The position numbers were made by a program, and so were the translations under genes. The notes under the pieces are model-generated. The model worked only from the letters and a program-made list of their open reading frames with translations, was not told where the DNA came from and did no database searches. Of a stretch of DNA of 64,000 bases, positions 1-10,340 are shown piece by piece; within the stretch, counting starts at the first letter, position 1; each line of letters starts with the position of its first letter. The DNA is from Colocasia esculenta (taxonomy: Eukaryota > Streptophyta > Magnoliopsida > Alismatales > Araceae), in NCBI GenBank assembly GCA_014218235.1, contig CM024760.1, forward strand, positions 70,496,961 to 70,560,960. The letters are read 5' to 3'.

Positions 1-323
1 CTCAGGGGGAGCTAGAGAATTCATAAGTCATGTCTTTTGAAAAATTCAAAACTTTTCTTGCATTACATCAATTTCCTTGCATGATGTCCTCATTCAGACC
101 TCTAGAGTCTCAAAATGATCCTTTGAGTGATCTACTATATTTTTTTTGTCAACTCTCACCTATATTCTTTAGAATTACAGAAATTCAAACTCTTTCAAAG
201 ACTGAAGGATAATGTGTGTCTTGAATTTAAACATTTCTTTGTTTGCAACTGATGTTGAACATAAATGATTTCTATTTTACAAAACTCTCCAAATTTTCAA
301 ATTTCAACAGAGCAATGGCACAT

Positions 324-381
324 GTGCAGAGAAACTGCACACCTTCACAATGAATGAAGTGCCATGTATGTCATGAGGCAC
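324..381 (+). ncRNA. Paired small hairpins in E1 spacer
   Basis: GTGCAG (324-329) pairs with CTGCAC (335-340) around a 5-base loop. GTGCC (359-363) pairs with GGCAC (377-381). In E2 (about 29135-29200, minus strand) the second stem reads GTGCT/GGCAT, so pairing is kept through G-U wobbles. Both stems are short, so the RNA call is tentative. Confidence 0.35.
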
Positions 382-457
382 TAATGCTATCTCTGTTCAA
401 AGGGGCTCAAAATCAAAAATAAATGCAAAACAAAATAAATATGCCCTATATTTTTTG

Positions 458-525
458 ATGATGACTGAGTAACTGGAAATATTGGCATCTGAAAAACATA
501 TATTTTCATGTCAAAAGGTCATCAT
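458..525 (+). ncRNA. Conserved stem-loop RNA2 (E1 copy)
   Basis: Outer arms ATGATGAC (458-465) and GTCATCAT (518-525) are perfectly complementary. Inside lies ACTGAGTAACTGG, then an AU-rich stem GAAATAT/ATATTTTC with a one-base bulge, then CATGTCAAAAGG. The same element is in E2 (28987-29054) and twice in E3 (32364-32438, 32452-32542) with other stem sequences. The sense strand is the element's RNA strand. Function is unknown. Confidence 0.6.
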
Positions 526-973
526 TTACCCCTTTGAGACTTGATAATGGATAAATCTTTAGTATCCAGGGACTATAGTGTGTGAAAAGCATTAGTTCTT
601 GAGTGAACAAGATTTATCTCATTTGATAGTTTGTTTCAAAAACAAAATGTGTGTATCATTGGAGAATTGTTTAAAAGAATCATCCCTATCCATCATCAAG
701 TTGTTTTAAAAAAAATGTTTACTTTCAACACACTTGATTTCAGTCTAAATGATGTTTTTATTTCTTTGGACTTGAAGAATATGGTAGTGTGCAGTTGATT
801 GTTGAATGTATTATATCCCTCAAATCATCATTTTAATGGCTCAAGTCCCTGAATGCTCATATCCTGTTGGATGTTGTGTAAAACTTGGATTGTGTTGAAT
901 TTTTGCAAAATATAACAAATGAATTTTTTAGCCTCTTAATAATCCTTGAAATGATCATTCCACCCATTGCTTA

Positions 974-985
974 TCATTATAAAGA
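974..985 (+). promoter_or_regulatory. TATA-like site upstream of ORF3 (E1)
   Basis: CATTATAAAGATGTCC about 365 bp before the ORF3 ATG is also present at the matching place in E2 (minus strand, about 28517-28535). It lies upstream of a GTCGAC cluster and could serve an ORF3 transcript. That is inference from conservation only. Confidence 0.35.
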
Positions 986-1040
986 TGTCCCAAAGGTCAC
1001 AAAATTTTTCCATACTCAAATCTAAATTTTTCATCAGGCC

Positions 1041-1222
1041 AGGTCGACACTACCTTCATCTAGTGTCGACACACTTTCGCTCAGGTCGACACTCACCTCC
1101 TCTAGTGTCGACACTGACCCCCTGCCAGAGTGATTTAAGCCGTGGGCACCGGTTAAGGGTCTGATTGTTCCTGCGGGGTATTGTACCTCTGAAAACCCCT
1201 TTTCTTCTGCAGGTCGACCCGA
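1041..1222. repeat. GTCGAC palindrome cluster before ORF3 (E1)
   Basis: Four GTCGAC sites in about 70 bp (near 1043, 1061, 1084 and 1106), with alternating AGGTCGACAC and AGTGTCGACAC contexts, plus a fifth near 1212. The contexts are the same as in E1's own LTR array at 4011-4340. E2 has the equivalent cluster before its ORF3 (28288-28467). Confidence 0.85.
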
Positions 1223-1345
1223 TGGCCGTCTTCCACCCTTGAATCCGGCAAGCACTCCATCTTCTTCCCTCCTCCAACCTATCCCTATCCTTCTTCTTAC
1301 ATTCCTTCCTCTCCATCCTCTCCTATTCCACTCCATCTTGTTTCC

Positions 1346-3319
1346 ATGGCACACAAGCAGGCCCCTCGCCGTGGAGCAAGGTCCAGGGCTACGGCAAGGC
1401 CCATTCCGGCGGATGATGCTCCTCCTTCTGAAAGGAGAACCAAGAGGCGCCATGACCCTGCAGAGCAGCCAGGGCCTTCATCTGCATCCCCGTCGTCTGC
1501 TAAGAGAGGTAGGGCATCCTCTTCTGGTCGAGGTAGAGGGTCTGCATACCCTAGGAGGAAGATTTTGGTTTCTTCTCCTGAAGTCTCTGAGCAGTCATCC
1601 TCTTCATCCTCTGAGTCTTCCCAGCCTTCTGAGGCAACTCCTTCCAAACCACTTAGTGAAGGGAAGACCATTCTGAAACCTAGGGCAGTGGATTTAGAGG
1701 ACAGTGAATTGAATGTTGCTTTTCCTGAAGTCATCAACTTCTTCAAGTTTCAATCTTGGCAATCCTTCATCTCTGAGTTTCGCATAATATACCCCAGACT
1801 TGTCCAGGAATTCTATATGCATTTGGAATGCACTGATGATGGTTACAAGTCAAAGGTCAAAGGAATTGAGATTGATTTGCCTACAGACCTAGCAGCCACT
1901 CTTTTTAAAATTCCAGATGAAGGAGCTGATTACCATAATTTTGAGTTTGACCTTCATGAAGCCTATACAATCTTGACTGGATTGCAAGCAGATGAGTCTG
2001 ATCCCAAGCAAACACATGTTACTAAATTCAACACAAACACTTTTCCACCTGTGTTGAGACTTACCCATCATATACTCACCACTATCATAACACCCCAAGG
2101 TGGTGGGAGAGATAGACTCACAGACATTCAAAGATTTGTGATATACTGCATGAAAAAGGACATAAAGATCAACCTCCATGTCATAATGTACCAGATCATG
2201 TCTGAGACAACTAGGGCAGATTTACATAGATCACTTCCTTATGCAGCCCATTTGACTCAAGTCTTCAAGCACTTTGGTGTGTCACTTGAGAATGAGAAGT
2301 CTCAGAAAATTCCTAAGTCCAACATTTATTGTTTCAAGCATGTTCAAAAGTTTATGGGCTTCAGGATTGTGGGTGACCAGGTTAGGAGAGGGCCAGCTGT
2401 AGTAGAGGCCCCTGTGGTTCAAGAGGGTCAGCCTCCAGTTCAAGAGGACCAGCCTCCAGTTCCAGAGGACCAGCCTCCAGCAACTGAGGACCAGCCTCCA
2501 GTGACTGAGGATCAGCCTCCTGTTGCAGATGAAGTTGATGTACCCCTCAATGCCCCACTTTCACCTCAACTTCAGCCCTCCTCCTCCCTGAACCCTGAGA
2601 TAGAAATTCCATCTTTTTCTCCACAACCTCAAGTTCAAGCCTCCACATCCTTTGGTGGACCTTCTGTTCCACCAGAGTTGTACACCTTTCTAAATGATAA
2701 ATTTGATGCCTTGAACACCTCCATTCAGACAATGACAGAAAATTTTGAGTTAAAGGTACAGAGGTTGGAGAACACTATGTCTGCAAAATTTATTGAGCAA
2801 AAAGCAGCTTCTAACCATGCAGCGCAAAGATTCAACAGACTGATTGGAACATTGGCAGATGCTTCAATTGAGCTAAAAGAACATCAAGAGAAGTTGGAAA
2901 TAGTTCTTCAGGGAATTTTGGCAAATTCCCAGGCTAATGTCTTCAACACCAAAGAAACACTCTCTCAGATAACAAAGACAAGACTGTCTTTTGCTCATCT
3001 GGTAGATGACTTGGAGAGCATGAAGAACTTATCTGCTCATATTGATGAAGAAATGTCTGATCTGAAAAAGGAATTCAAAGCGTTGCACAGACATGGTTGG
3101 TCAGCTGGTTCTTCTTCATCTTCACAGCCCATTTCAACTTACTTCAGTGGACTTCAAGCAACCATGTCAGAGAATTCAGAGAGAATGGAAAATCTCTTGC
3201 ATACAAGACTCTCAACTATCCAAGCTCAAATGAAGTTTAGTTTAACTTCTATGGAAAAAAGATTGACGGATATTGAGACCATTTTGATACCCATTCCTCC
3301 TCCTCCTCCTTCCACCTAA
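1346..3319 (+). CDS. Sirevirus-type third ORF (env-like position), 657 aa
   Basis: The uninterrupted frame starts at the ATG after CATGGCACAC and ends just before the 3' non-coding region. Residues 1-100 are basic and Ser-rich, with an NLS-like RRTKRR (30-35). Residues 105-345 form a compact conserved block shared with the E2 protein (for example TPQGGGRDRLTDIQRF, 249-264). Residues 356-393 are a Pro-rich repeat of E-D-Q-P-P-V units. Residues 445-650 are heptad-rich and likely coiled coil, followed by a poly-Pro tail. I see no signal peptide or membrane segment, so an envelope role is not supported. The middle block resembles plant proteins annotated as a putative plant transposon protein domain; I recall this and did not search. 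Function is unknown. The frame is open, unlike gag and pol in E2. Confidence 0.85.
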   Translation: MAHKQAPRRGARSRATARPIPADDAPPSERRTKRRHDPAEQPGPSSASPSSAKRGRASSSGRGRGSAYPRRKILVSSPEVSEQSSSSSSESSQPSEATPSKPLSEGKTILKPRAVDLEDSELNVAFPEVINFFKFQSWQSFISEFRIIYPRLVQEFYMHLECTDDGYKSKVKGIEIDLPTDLAATLFKIPDEGADYHNFEFDLHEAYTILTGLQADESDPKQTHVTKFNTNTFPPVLRLTHHILTTIITPQGGGRDRLTDIQRFVIYCMKKDIKINLHVIMYQIMSETTRADLHRSLPYAAHLTQVFKHFGVSLENEKSQKIPKSNIYCFKHVQKFMGFRIVGDQVRRGPAVVEAPVVQEGQPPVQEDQPPVPEDQPPATEDQPPVTEDQPPVADEVDVPLNAPLSPQLQPSSSLNPEIEIPSFSPQPQVQASTSFGGPSVPPELYTFLNDKFDALNTSIQTMTENFELKVQRLENTMSAKFIEQKAASNHAAQRFNRLIGTLADASIELKEHQEKLEIVLQGILANSQANVFNTKETLSQITKTRLSFAHLVDDLESMKNLSAHIDEEMSDLKKEFKALHRHGWSAGSSSSSQPISTYFSGLQATMSENSERMENLLHTRLSTIQAQMKFSLTSMEKRLTDIETILIPIPPPPPST

Positions 3320-3772
3320 TGTAATTTCTTTTGATGATGTCAAACGGGGAGAAGATAGCAAGAAGAAAGTCATTTTGAAATGTTTTTCTTGTTTGAAAGA
3401 TTGTAATGCACATATCTTTGATGAAATGAAAATGATACTTGTTTGACTTGACTGAATGTCAACATTTGTGTCTTGAATGTGATTGAAAATTCTTTGAATG
3501 AATGTCAATATGTGAATGTATGAATGCTTGTCAAGCTGCTTGACCTTTGTGTGAAAATAGCTCATTTTTAGTAACATTGTGTCCTTCATGTGCAACTCTC
3601 AAATGTTACTAAAATTTGTTCAAAGGTCTTTGACAAGTGTGAACAAAACAGAAATAAAACATAACTCAGAGTAAATCAATGCTTTTCAAACTGAGTGATT
3701 CAATAAACAAAATGTTAAAATCACATTTCATTGAAACTTCACTTTCATATGAATTTAATGTTGCCATCATCA
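3320..3772 (+). other. E1 3' non-coding region before the PPT
   Basis: AT-rich, with no coding frame. It contains loose repeats of TTGAATGAATGTCAA-type sequence near 3480-3520. It corresponds to the E2 stretch 25760-26130. Confidence 0.6.
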
Positions 3773-3785
3773 AAAAGGGGGAGAT
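3773..3785 (+). other. Polypurine tract of E1
   Basis: AAAAAGGGGAGAT lies directly before the TGTTGGG start of the LTR, which is the plus-strand priming position in LTR retrotransposons. Confidence 0.85.
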
Positions 3786-4010
3786 TGTTGGGTTGAGTGT
3801 GAATATAATTCATTTCTCCTCACATTTTGATGATGACAAGTTGTGATTTTAATGCATAACAATTGGAACATGTTAGATGCACCACACATGAAATAACAAT
3901 ATTCAAAAAGCATGTTTCCAAACACATTTATCATTCATATTCATGATAATACATTGGACTAATAATTTATGTGTTTAATTCTCAGGGACAATCATTTCTT
4001 ACAAGGGTAG

Positions 4011-4340
4011 TGTCGACACACCCCATGATGGTGTCGACACAATACTCCAAGCCCTACACCAAAAGATGAAGAAATGGTCAAGCAGTGTCGACACTAGACC
4101 AAGTCAGGTCGACACTAGAGGCAGATCCCAGAGAATCATGTTCACAGGTCTCTTTAGTCAGGTCGACACCAAATGCAGGTAGGTCACACTAGATGCCTCT
4201 CCCAGATGGCCTGTTTTGCTGTCTGGGACAGGGTGTCGACACTGGATCATCTCAGGTCGACACTAGAGACCTCTCCCAGGGAATTGATTTGCCAGTCTGG
4301 GATAGTGTGTCGACACACTCTATGGGCAGGTCGACACACT
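4011..4340. repeat. GTCGAC palindrome array in E1 U3
   Basis: About nine GTCGAC sites in 330 bp, near 4013, 4033, 4087, 4107, 4162, 4235, 4256, 4309 and 4330. Most read GTGTCGACAC or CAGGTCGACAC. The array lies 110-440 bp upstream of the TATA box, an enhancer-like position. CCCAGA and CTGGGA segments alternate with the palindromes. Confidence 0.85.
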
Positions 4341-4454
4341 CCGGAAACTCTGTGACTTTAAGTTGCTCCTGGACACGTGGCACCTTAGGGAATTGTTGGG
4401 TTAGCCTTGGATCGTGTGCCCACGACCACCAAGGGTACACTTGGACTATTAGGG

Positions 4455-4463
4455 GTATAAATA
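4455..4463 (+). promoter_or_regulatory. LTR TATA box, E1
   Basis: GGGGTATAAATACCC is the only good TATA context in this LTR. It lies just downstream of the palindrome array, as in E2, E3 and E4. Transcription should start about 30 bp further on. Confidence 0.65.
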
Positions 4464-5436
4464 CCCTCCTATTGGCTATACAACATGCAAGAACCCTTTC
4501 AGAGCCTCCCAGAAATCCGGTTGGCGGCTAGAAGAGTTCTCCTCTCTGTTCTTGCCTTCCTGGTGCTTCCTCAAGCCAAATTCTCATCTGCTCAAGCATG
4601 AGAAGTGGAAATTGATCGTTGAAGAAGCAATTGAATCACCTCAAGGAAGCAGATCAAGTAGAAGCCGAGTCTTGTGAAGAATTCAAGGAAGATCCTAAAG
4701 ATCAGATTGCAGAGCATCGCCCAGGAACTTCCAGAGATCAAAGCTCTTCACAATTCGACCTTCTATAAGGGAGTACATCTGAAGAGAAAAGTTCATCGAT
4801 ACAATTTTCATTTTCCTTTTCTCTTCTGAGTGATTCTGAGATTGTGCATGGGTTGTTGCATAAGTCTCATGAATTAACTCTTGATAGATCAGACCTATTA
4901 CTAGAGGATCTAAATCTTGTGTGTCTTTCTAGCAAGTTATTTGTGAGCCGTCGTGCTCAATGGTTTTGAGTCTTGTACTCAAGGTGTTGTTGAGCAGTCT
5001 TGCTCAGGTTCTAGAGTAGTCTTACTCTAGAGGTCGTGTGAGTTGTAAACTCAGGTTGTTGGAGTTGTCAGGCTCCAGTGGGTGTGGTGTACCCAGGTTC
5101 ATTAGTGGATCCTCACTGTGTGAGGGGTGGATGAAGGAATCACATGGTGTGATTTCCGAACCACCTAAAAATCTTTGTGCATTGGTCTGACTGTGGTTTG
5201 AATTTACCTTTCGTTAGATGCATGCATAGGATCGTTTGAATTCATCTAATCAACTTGTTCACTAACTCCTTTTGGCACAACTCACTCAATTTCTCTTCAG
5301 ATCTGTGAAATTCGTTTTTCAAATTGTCTCTGATTCAAAGAGTTTTTCTAAATTGATTAAGCTTCCGTAATAGTTGGCATAGATCTATTCAACCCCCCCC
5401 TTCTAGATCTTGTCCACATCATTTCTCGATCCTTCA

Positions 5437-5441
5437 AGTCC
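5437..5441. other. Target-site duplication of E1 (one copy)
   Basis: AGTCC follows the LTR end. The related LTR S4 carries the uninterrupted site ACCGAAGTCCCACG (AGTCC at 47656-47660), a paralogous empty site that supports this boundary. Confidence 0.75.
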
Positions 5442-6209
5442 CACGTTGTGCCGATCAAACATATACATATTATGGCCACAGAATTCCAATAACATGCTCA
5501 TTGTAATAAGGACATGATCGTTCATAGAGTTCAAGGTATGACAAAAGCTCAAGAGATCAATTGGATAGCATAGCGACGTATCTTACGTTTCAAAATTCAT
5601 TAATGTATTGACAAGAGGATGACTAATGCAATATCGTACGGGGCACAAGTGCTCTCTATCTCCAGGGTACTTCATGGTACAACCAGCTCGGTCTTTATGA
5701 GGGAATCCATAGAGTACGGAGACTTACGGAGGTCTTAGGGAAAAGATTGCTAGTCTGCTAATACAGGATGACCGGAAGAGAGCTCCCAATTCCCCAAGAG
5801 GGGTGTGCCTAATCGTGCAAATGTGTAGTGTCGTGTCACGAAACTTTCCTAGTCATGTATGCAATGGATGATCAAATTATGGAAACATCGGAAAGCATAT
5901 AAATAAGGAAAGTCCATACGCCATAACAAGTAACAATAATAGAAATTCTTAATCTAAACAAGTCTACTCTAACATGTAATCTCCTCGAATTCATATCATA
6001 TTCTTATCATGGAAATTTCACATCAAGGTAGATCACAAGATAATAATCAAATGAACATAATATCTTACACATTAGAAACATATTCATGTCATTATGGCTT
6101 TCAAATGGGTTGATTGCTTTTAGGTCATTAGACAGACTACACAATGCATCTCAAAAACATATCATGCAAGACTAACATTATACACAGTGAAAACAAGTCT
6201 CGGGTAGGC

Positions 6210-6610
6210 CTTGGAATACGCGTCGAACACAGTCAACGCATTTAATAACATTGTGTACGGTCGAAACAAGCCTAACCTGTGAAAACCCAAATCGCGACGG
6301 CCTATGTGGTCACCTTTAACATTGAATCACGACGGGATACCCCATCACATTCGTGAAATTCATTTAAAATAAGAATATAAAAATCTCTGAAAACCTTGGG
6401 CGGGAAAACCTGTTGAATCGCAATGGGGGTTCACGTCGTGAATCAGACAGGCGCTGAAAACCATACAGCGCACAATTCCATGCAGATGGTTGACCGGTCA
6501 GACAGAAAATCACGACATGATACACGGTCGCATTTTACTGAATCGCAACGGTCAAGACCGTCGCGATACCAGGCGCTGGAATCGCGTTGCCTGGCTCGGT
6601 CGCAATTCAA
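6210..6610. repeat. TCGCGA inverted-repeat array in S1
   Basis: Repeated AATCGCGACGG and CCGTCGCGAT blocks face each other across 2-10 bases, for example AATCGCAACGGTC then GACCGTCGCGAT at about 6541-6568. Several copies show TCGCGA changed to TCACGA or TCGCAA, the pattern of CpG loss. The same array type is in S2, S4 and the G1 LTR. Confidence 0.75.
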
Positions 6611-7743
6611 ACCTCAAACCGAAAACGCAGGAAACAGGCAGCGATCCTCATGTAACGCTTACAACTCTCTATCTAGAGCACTTGGGTTAAAATTGTGAAC
6701 ATGAAACTTGTAGGGTACATCAAGAAGAAGAGATCTATGCCTTTTGACCGGACCAATTTGGTCTCGTTAGACGTACAACCTAGCATGAACAAGAATCGGG
6801 ACAAACTTGCGCGACCTAGGGAAAACACTTATAACTCGATGGATACACCATGAAAATTGGGCAAATCACTTGCATAGGAAACTATACGTGCAGCACTACA
6901 AGATGGCATAGGTTTCGTTTAGTTTCGGCCCGAGATCACCTACCTTTGTGAAGATCTAAGACAAGTAGTTGCACAGAACGCAGCAGAGGATAGATGGGGA
7001 AGAAACTCCGGTTCCCAGCCGTTCTCCTCCTCCTCTGGTGCCCTAGCTCGATCTCCCCCGACCCCAACACAATGATAAACCTTCCCTAAGAGTCTCTTCA
7101 CGATTATATATACATCTAGGGTTTATTCAAGTCATAATGGGTTTAGGAATTGGGGGTTGCGGTTTATGCATGGGTAGCTTCCATATTTTGGAATTCTCCT
7201 CCCAATGGTGGTAGGAACACTAATAGGAAGGTTCCTAGCATGGCTAGGTCCAAACTGGATTGCCATCCATGGCTAATCCCCCATGTTTTAACCCTAATCT
7301 GCCCTTCTTAATTTCTGCATAACTATAGGTACGAATTCTGGGTATTTTCTTGCTCTATTTTATTCTTGGGCCAAAAGTGATCCATTGGCCCAATTTTAAT
7401 AATGGGTCATCAATACATGATGTTGGAAGTCTCTCCAACATGTTTATTTAATTTATGATTGCGTTATATTTCCACGTTAACAGTTTTCCGACTTAGTTTT
7501 CTAATTTGGGTAATTGGTCACATTGTGGCGTACACTTGGCCAATCAGATTTTTCGTTGCACGAATTTCTTTGTGGAACGCTCAGGAATAATGTTTGGGGT
7601 TGATTTATAATTTTTTCAGAATTTTTTGATGTGTTTTCTCACGTACGATAGTGGTACGTAAGTTCTACCATTTCGATAATATGAAAATTATTTATCTCGG
7701 TTTATTTCTAATTTTTAAATTACTGGATTTTCAGGGTGTTACA

Positions 7744-7991
7744 TCCATGCTAGCTGAATGTACTAGTGAAACTGAGGGTACTGGCACAACTGGTGGTAAC
7801 TCAACTTCTGATGGTGGCGAGGAGGGGGTTACTGGTACTGGTACCGCCTCCTCAACAACCTGAGGTGCCACTACTGTCGGCTGAACTGGAATTTGCTGAT
7901 CTAGCCTTGTCCATATCTCTATAATACTCTCAGATAATCTCTCAATCAGTTGATGTGTAGTCTCTTCTGTCTCATCTCTACCACTCCCCAA
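7744..7991 (-). pseudogene. gag: G1 Gag N-terminus, truncated by S1
   Basis: A frame beginning MGSGRDETEETT at 7991, about 170 bp downstream of the PBS, has a Gypsy Gag-like acidic helix then a Val/Pro-rich stretch. The LTR of S1 cuts it after about 82 codons (TCCAT at 7744-7748 is probably S1's target duplication). No capsid or zinc-knuckle part is visible. The assignment rests on position after the PBS more than on sequence. Confidence 0.5.
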
Positions 7992-8150
7992 TCTCTCCTG
8001 TCAGTGATTTCAAATCTTGCACATACAGCATTCCAAACCACACAACATACTAACAAATCAATATAAAACCAGGGTCAACTACTAGCAGTGGACTAAAGTA
8101 GAGATCAGGCTATGTAAATCTCATTGTTCTTTCATATTTACATGGACCTT

Positions 8151-8162
8151 TCTCTGATACCA
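8151..8162 (-). other. tRNA-iMet primer-binding site, G1
   Basis: On the minus strand TGGTATCAGAGA follows the LTR end ...CCGTCACA after two bases (AT). It matches the plant initiator-Met PBS TGGTATCAGAGC except the last base. Confidence 0.8.
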
Positions 8163-8164
8163 AT

Positions 8165-9295
8165 TGTGACGGTCCTCGTCGTACAAACCCGTTAACCTAA
8201 TAACGAGCTTGATCTGACTCTGCCCCCCGCAAACAGGCCAACGCCTTACAAGGGATATCAATGCACATGTCTGTGGAAATATAAAATAACACACTAAATA
8301 TATATAAGATTGTACATCCCACATATATTTACATAGGAATTACATAGCCAAGTCACAACAAAAGTCAAAGTACAAGTGCTACAACCTGAGGCATATCCAA
8401 CAGAAAAGAAATTACACTGTTCAAGGAGTAGACCCAAATCCGCTATGATGCGGCTCCAAACTAAAATAAGGATGAGAACCCTCCTACTCTTCTTCACCTG
8501 AAAGGAGTAGAGGTGAGCCTCACAAGTCACGGGCTCAGTAGCTAAACTCTCTTAAAAGCCGAAACAACATTAACCACGTAACAGCACAAGTAAAGCATCT
8601 ATCTAAACAATTAGTAAAGCTATCTAAGCATGGTATTACAATTGCAATTAAATAGAAAATCTACATTATCAGTATGAATTGAACTTACATAAATAAATGG
8701 CAAACCATACTTAGTAGTACGAGCCAAGCAAGGTAACGCCAAACATGAGTCACGAAGATTGATTCGCGACACCAGCTACTAACCTGGACAAGCAACACAG
8801 ATCTACCTCTCAACCTCGTAGCCAAGGATGAAAGGTTCAGTTGCCGCTCCACCTCAGTAGAGTCAACAAATTGTGGAGGCCACACAACACCACAACTGCA
8901 GACCACACTACTACAGCTCTATGCCTGGCACCTTTAAGGACTCTGGCCCGAGCTCTCTAAAATGAGGCACTGGAAAACAGGACTAGCTGGGGACCAGTAC
9001 GTCTACTGGAGTCCATCTCCCAACCAAGAGCATGCTACAAGTGACTGAACACAACCACAACACACAAGTCATTGTCCCAGTGTCATCTTTCCCTCAGCTG
9101 GATGTACAACTCAAACAAAGGAGTGAGGGTGTCCAGGAAGACGACACAGACCTCAATGGTACACACACGTACCAGGACAAACCTCGAGCACAATGTGCCT
9201 GGCTCACAAAGAACCTGGGGTACCTGACTCGAGAGGTAACCACAGTAGGCATCGTACTACCTAACTTGCCACATACACACAAATCATGCAAACCC
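8165..9295 (-). repeat. G1 5' LTR, left segment
   Basis: Inner end of the G1 LTR, starting TGTGACGGTCC next to the PBS. It continues at 14124 after E4. I see no gene in it; short open frames here have no family features. Confidence 0.7.
9291..9295. other. Target-site duplication of E4 (left)
   Basis: AACCC, repeated at 14119-14123 directly after the second E4 LTR. Confidence 0.9.
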
Positions 9296-9479
9296 TGTTG
9301 AACCACTCCTATATTTTACCATTATATTTTGGTGATAATAATATTTATGATTAATTAAATATTATCAAATATATTTAATATCATGTTTTTCTAATAAATA
9401 TAATTTTATGTCAGTATTGCTGTGTAATGCACTCTAAAATGATAAATCAATGTTCATTCAATATACATCAATTTCTGCT

Positions 9480-10030
9480 CAAAGAGCCACATCGATTTCA
9501 CACTAATAACGATTTCATAAGTTACACAACGATTTGATCGTGTAACGATTCGTTAAGTGAAACAACGATTTGGTCGTCGCATCGATTTCATAAGTGAGAA
9601 CAACGATTTGCTCTCATATCAATTTGGTTCTCATAACGATTCGATAAGTGTCACAACGATTTGATATGTTCCAGAACGATTTGGTCTCATATTGATTTCA
9701 CTCTCACATCGATTTCATAAGTGAGAACAACGATTTGCTCTCACAACGATTTGATTTTCATAAAGATTTCATAAGTGAGACCAACGATTTGCTCTCACAA
9801 CGATTTGGTTCTCACAACGATTCGATAAGTGCCATAACGATTTGGTCTCACATCGATTTCATAAGTGAGAACAACGATTTTCTCTCATATCGATTTGGTT
9901 CTCATAACGATTTGATAAGTGAGAAACAACGATTTGATTCTCACAATAATTCGATAAGCTCCATAACAATTTGACAAGTTTCATAACGATTTGGTTGCCA
10001 CATTGACTTCATGTAAACATCGATTTCCTT
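9480..10030. repeat. CGATTT/ATCGAT degenerate array in E4 LTR
   Basis: More than 30 units of CATCGATTTCA, CAACGATTTG or CATAACGATTT at 10-25 bp spacing, many followed by ATAAGTGAGA or GCTCTCA. The best units hold the palindrome ATCGAT. It lies just upstream of the TATA box, as the GTCGAC arrays do in E1-E3. The 3' LTR copy is at 12505-13070. Confidence 0.88.
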
Positions 10031-10330
10031 TATATTAAGATGTTTCAAATATGTATGGCGCCAAATGAAAAGTCAAATATCTTCTGATAGAAAAAGCTAC
10101 ATGTGTATTTCAGAGTCTTGTCAGAAAAAGATATGAACTACTATTTTTATCATGTTAGCAGAAACACAGTAGTATGCACCGTTTATCATAAACGCTCTTT
10201 TATGCTAACACTCTCTTCTATGACCACAGACCTCGAAGACCACCAGAGTTTAATTAAGACAAATGAAGAGAAGATGAGCAATAGCTAGAACTCCAACGGA
10301 TCTCTTCAACAGATCTATTCAAAAGTTGCT

Positions 10331-10340
10331 CATATAAAAG
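10331..10340 (+). promoter_or_regulatory. LTR TATA box, E4
   Basis: CATATAAAAGATG, about 300 bp after the end of the array. The equivalent in the 3' LTR is near 13375-13384. Confidence 0.6.

Larger units (their letters stand above)
1..1345 (+). other. E1 pol-ORF3 non-coding spacer
   Basis: No coding region is credible here. The stretch begins with a polypurine-like CTCAGGGGGAGC and aligns by eye, in opposite orientation, with the spacer of E2 (about 28165-29520). Both contain a hairpin region (E1 324-381), a larger conserved stem-loop (E1 458-525), a TATA-like site and a GTCGAC cluster, in that order. The similarity between two separately inserted elements suggests conserved non-coding function. 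Confidence 0.7.
1..5436 (+). mobile_element. E1: 3' portion of a Sirevirus-like Ty1/Copia retrotransposon
   Basis: Only the 3' end is in the window: a pol-ORF3 spacer, an intact third ORF, a polypurine tract and a 3' LTR of 1651 bp. The order ORF3, AAAAAGGGGAGA tract, TGTTGGG...CCTTCA LTR is that of Sirevirus-type Copia elements carrying an extra ORF after pol. The complete relative E2 in this window carries the same ORF3 next to clear Copia pol, which supports the class. The bases after the LTR (AGTCC) should be the target duplication; its partner lies left of the window. E1 is inserted in LTR S1. Confidence 0.85.
3786..5436 (+). repeat. 3' LTR of E1 (1651 bp)
   Basis: It begins TGTTGGGTTGAG after the PPT and ends GATCCTTCA. 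It holds a palindrome array (4011-4340), then a TATA box (4455-4463), then a long U5-like part ending in the poly-C stretch TTCAACCCCCCCCCTTCTAG common to Copia LTRs here. The end sequence CGATCCTTCA matches the inner end of the E2 LTR, so E1 and E2 are related families with diverged U3. Confidence 0.85.
5437..7743 (-). repeat. S1: Gypsy-type long LTR, right part
   Basis: Sequence from 5437 aligns by eye with S4 from 47656 (GTTGTGCCGATCAAACATAT and onward), including the CCAGCTCGGTCT, TGTGCCTAATC and TCGCGACGG parts. It ends GGTGTTACA at 7743, so the LTR reads TGTAACACC... on the minus strand. The left part is cut off by E1 and lies outside the window. It sits inside the gag of G1. Whether it is a solo LTR cannot be seen here. 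A TATA-like ATTATATATACATC is at 7102-7115. Confidence 0.8.

Noticed and set aside
9480..10030. Regular short repeats resembling a CRISPR array
   Set aside because: Units are 10-25 bp, degenerate, with no unique spacers, and lie inside LTRs of a plant retrotransposon.
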